A stretch of 64,000 nt of DNA from an uncultured Lactobacillus sp. (lineage in GTDB: Bacteria; Bacillota; Bacilli; Lactobacillales; Lactobacillaceae): positions 44,683 through 108,682 of the forward strand of contig CALFSK010000063.1 of NCBI GenBank assembly GCA_937916845.1. Reading direction: 5' to 3'. How positions within the stretch are numbered: the first letter of the stretch is position 1; each line of letters begins with the position of its first letter. Positions 63,026 through 64,000 of the stretch are shown one piece after another. Made by a program: the position numbers and the translations under genes. Below the pieces are notes generated by a model that saw only the letters and a program-made list of their open reading frames with translations, ran no database searches and was not told the origin of the DNA.

Positions 63026-63122
63026 TGTACTAGTGTTAAGATTTTAGACGTCCCAAGCATTCCGGCTACGGGGCTTCTTTTTAACCGTTTAGCGCACTCA
63101 ATTGTAAATTCGTCATACAAAA

Positions 63123-63158
63123 AAACGTGTCCGCAGTTATGCAGGCACGTTTCTATTT
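63123..63158 (-). terminator. Terminator downstream of the LPQT surface-protein gene
   Basis: On the minus strand ACGTGCC and GC pair with GC and GGACACGT (one wobble), followed by seven Ts. It lies about 160 bases after the stop, an unusually long 3-prime tail. Confidence 0.7.
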
Positions 63159-63159
63159 T

Positions 63160-63312
63160 GCTCTGATTTATTTAGTTGCGGCAGTCGCGGCTGGTCATGC
63201 TTCGTTTTAACTGATGGCTGACTTAAAGCTGCCCGCGCACCCGTGATTGGCATCGTCGTCACTGAATGATTCGTTTCAGAAATAAAATAGTTCTGACTGG
63301 TTTTTCCTGTTG
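63160..63312 (-). pseudogene. Possible decayed end of a surface-protein gene
   Basis: A minus-strand frame without a start reads KTSQNYFISETNHSVTTM, later QPSVKTKHDQPRLPQLNKSE. The Pro/Thr/Gln-rich composition and the LPQLNKSE stretch resemble the LPQTNEKN sorting region of the gene just upstream. It may be a leftover of an earlier or duplicated C-terminus, between that gene's stop and the terminator. Could be chance. Confidence 0.25.
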
Positions 63313-64000
63313 CTATCGTTGCCGCTTAAATCCAAATAGCGAAATAGTGGTCACTAATAACGCTAGCACACCTGCAAATATGCCCTGATTGCCGGTATTT
63401 TTTTCATTAGTTTGTGGCAACGTCGCACCTTGAATCGAACTATTCGACTGATGGATTGGCATGACCACCGTGCCGCCAATATTAGGCTGGTATGACCCAA
63501 TGTTCACCCGCTCGTGCTTGTATTGAAGCTTAGCTGGCGTCAAGACCCGTAACGTTCTAGTCGGCTTGCCACTTGGTAGCACCATACGCTTCTCAGGCCG
63601 AGTTACTTGCTCGTTAGTCTCCGGTTGGCGCTGACTATTAACACTGACTGGTCGCGTTGAAGTGATGGTCACCGAATGACTACCGTTGCTGGAAGCATTA
63701 GTTGGCTGCGTCGGAAACGTTATTGGCTTATCAGCAACACCAATTGGCTTGGTTGCGACCGTCACCACCGGCTGCTTTCCGTTGGCGGGAACAACGCTTG
63801 GTTGCGTTGGGGACGTCACTACCTTGTCAGGAACATCAACTGGCTTGGTGGGAACCGTGATCACCGATTGACTACCGTTATCGGGAACAGTGCTCGGTTT
63901 TTCTACTTCGTCAGGAACATTAACTGGCTCGTTGGGAGCCGTGACCACCGATTGACTACCGTTATCGGGAACAGTGCTCGGTTTTTCTACTTCGTCAGGA
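63313..64000 (-). CDS. LPQT-anchored surface protein, C-terminal part (continues beyond the window)
   Basis: About 229 residues are visible; the frame stays open through position 64000, so the start lies outside the window. The visible part is a Pro/Val/Thr-rich stalk of 28- and 32-residue repeats (units begin SVVT or SVIT and contain KPVDVPDK-like cores), then a spacer and the sorting signal TLPQTNEK, a hydrophobic helix and the basic tail FKRQR. The first repeat recurs at 84 bases with almost identical DNA. It is a sortase substrate of the cell wall; the functional domain is not visible. Confidence 0.88.
   Translation of the reverse strand, partial: PDEVEKPSTVPDNGSQSVVTAPNEPVNVPDEVEKPSTVPDNGSQSVITVPTKPVDVPDKVVTSPTQPSVVPANGKQPVVTVATKPIGVADKPITFPTQPTNASSNGSHSVTITSTRPVSVNSQRQPETNEQVTRPEKRMVLPSGKPTRTLRVLTPAKLQYKHERVNIGSYQPNIGGTVVMPIHQSNSSIQGATLPQTNEKNTGNQGIFAGVLALLVTTISLFGFKRQR

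Noticed and set aside
1-64000. tRNA or rRNA genes, insertion sequences, integrases
   Set aside because: I scanned for them and saw no tRNA-like ends, rRNA segments, transposase or integrase motifs.

Overview
The window looks like chromosomal DNA of a lactic acid bacterium of the Lactiplantibacillus plantarum group. The reasons are low-to-moderate GC, strong AGGAGG ribosome sites, CcpA cre boxes, a methionine T-box instead of an S-box, two surface proteins with LPQTxE sorting signals (the form usual in that group), and a KxYKxGK-type signal peptide. The species is an inference; no rRNA or other marker lies in the window.

Left part (1-30.6 kb), mostly housekeeping and accessory genes. It holds an ADP-ribosylglycohydrolase, an acyl-CoA thioesterase, a secreted nuclease with a lysine-rich linker and a secreted C39-like peptidase. 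A Zn-type ArsR repressor follows with a likely operator. A small phage-like patch (5.6-6.9 kb) contains two membrane microproteins. Then come metNIQ behind a Met-specific T-box, a CynX-type MFS carrier, a probable stand-alone ncRNA with its own terminator, a secreted serine hydrolase, an FMN/FAD fumarate-reductase-like flavoprotein, a Nudix hydrolase and ppsA. The ppsA leader carries a cre and five phased 10-bp repeats. Next are a MerR regulator, a frameshifted PgaC-like glycosyltransferase, a 1448-residue BspA-type LPQTG protein, a CoA-disulfide/persulfide reductase with a rhodanese domain and an AraJ-type MFS carrier.

Central part (30.7-56.1 kb) is a dedicated high-mannose glycan utilisation locus. 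One minus-strand operon encodes GH125, GH38, ROK kinase, GH1 and a second GH125. The divergent unit encodes a GntR/LacI-type regulator and GH92. Further minus-strand units encode an LplB/LplC/solute-binding-protein importer, GH13, a DUF624 protein, a YesM sensor kinase, an MsmK-type ATPase and GH20. Together these could import and strip N-glycans or yeast mannan: GH92 removes alpha-1,2-mannose, GH38 and GH125 remove alpha-1,3 and alpha-1,6 mannose, GH20 removes HexNAc, and the ROK kinase phosphorylates the released sugar. Two members are broken: the YesN response regulator has an in-frame amber codon and a second ROK kinase has a 1-base frameshift.

Four copies of a structured repeat with shared ends lie in gaps of this locus; the largest folds as a cloverleaf.

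Right part (56.3-64 kb) encodes an AraC regulator, a heterodimeric ABC exporter, a second GntR/LacI regulator, a PucR-type regulator and the C-terminal part of another LPQT-anchored surface protein that runs off the window.
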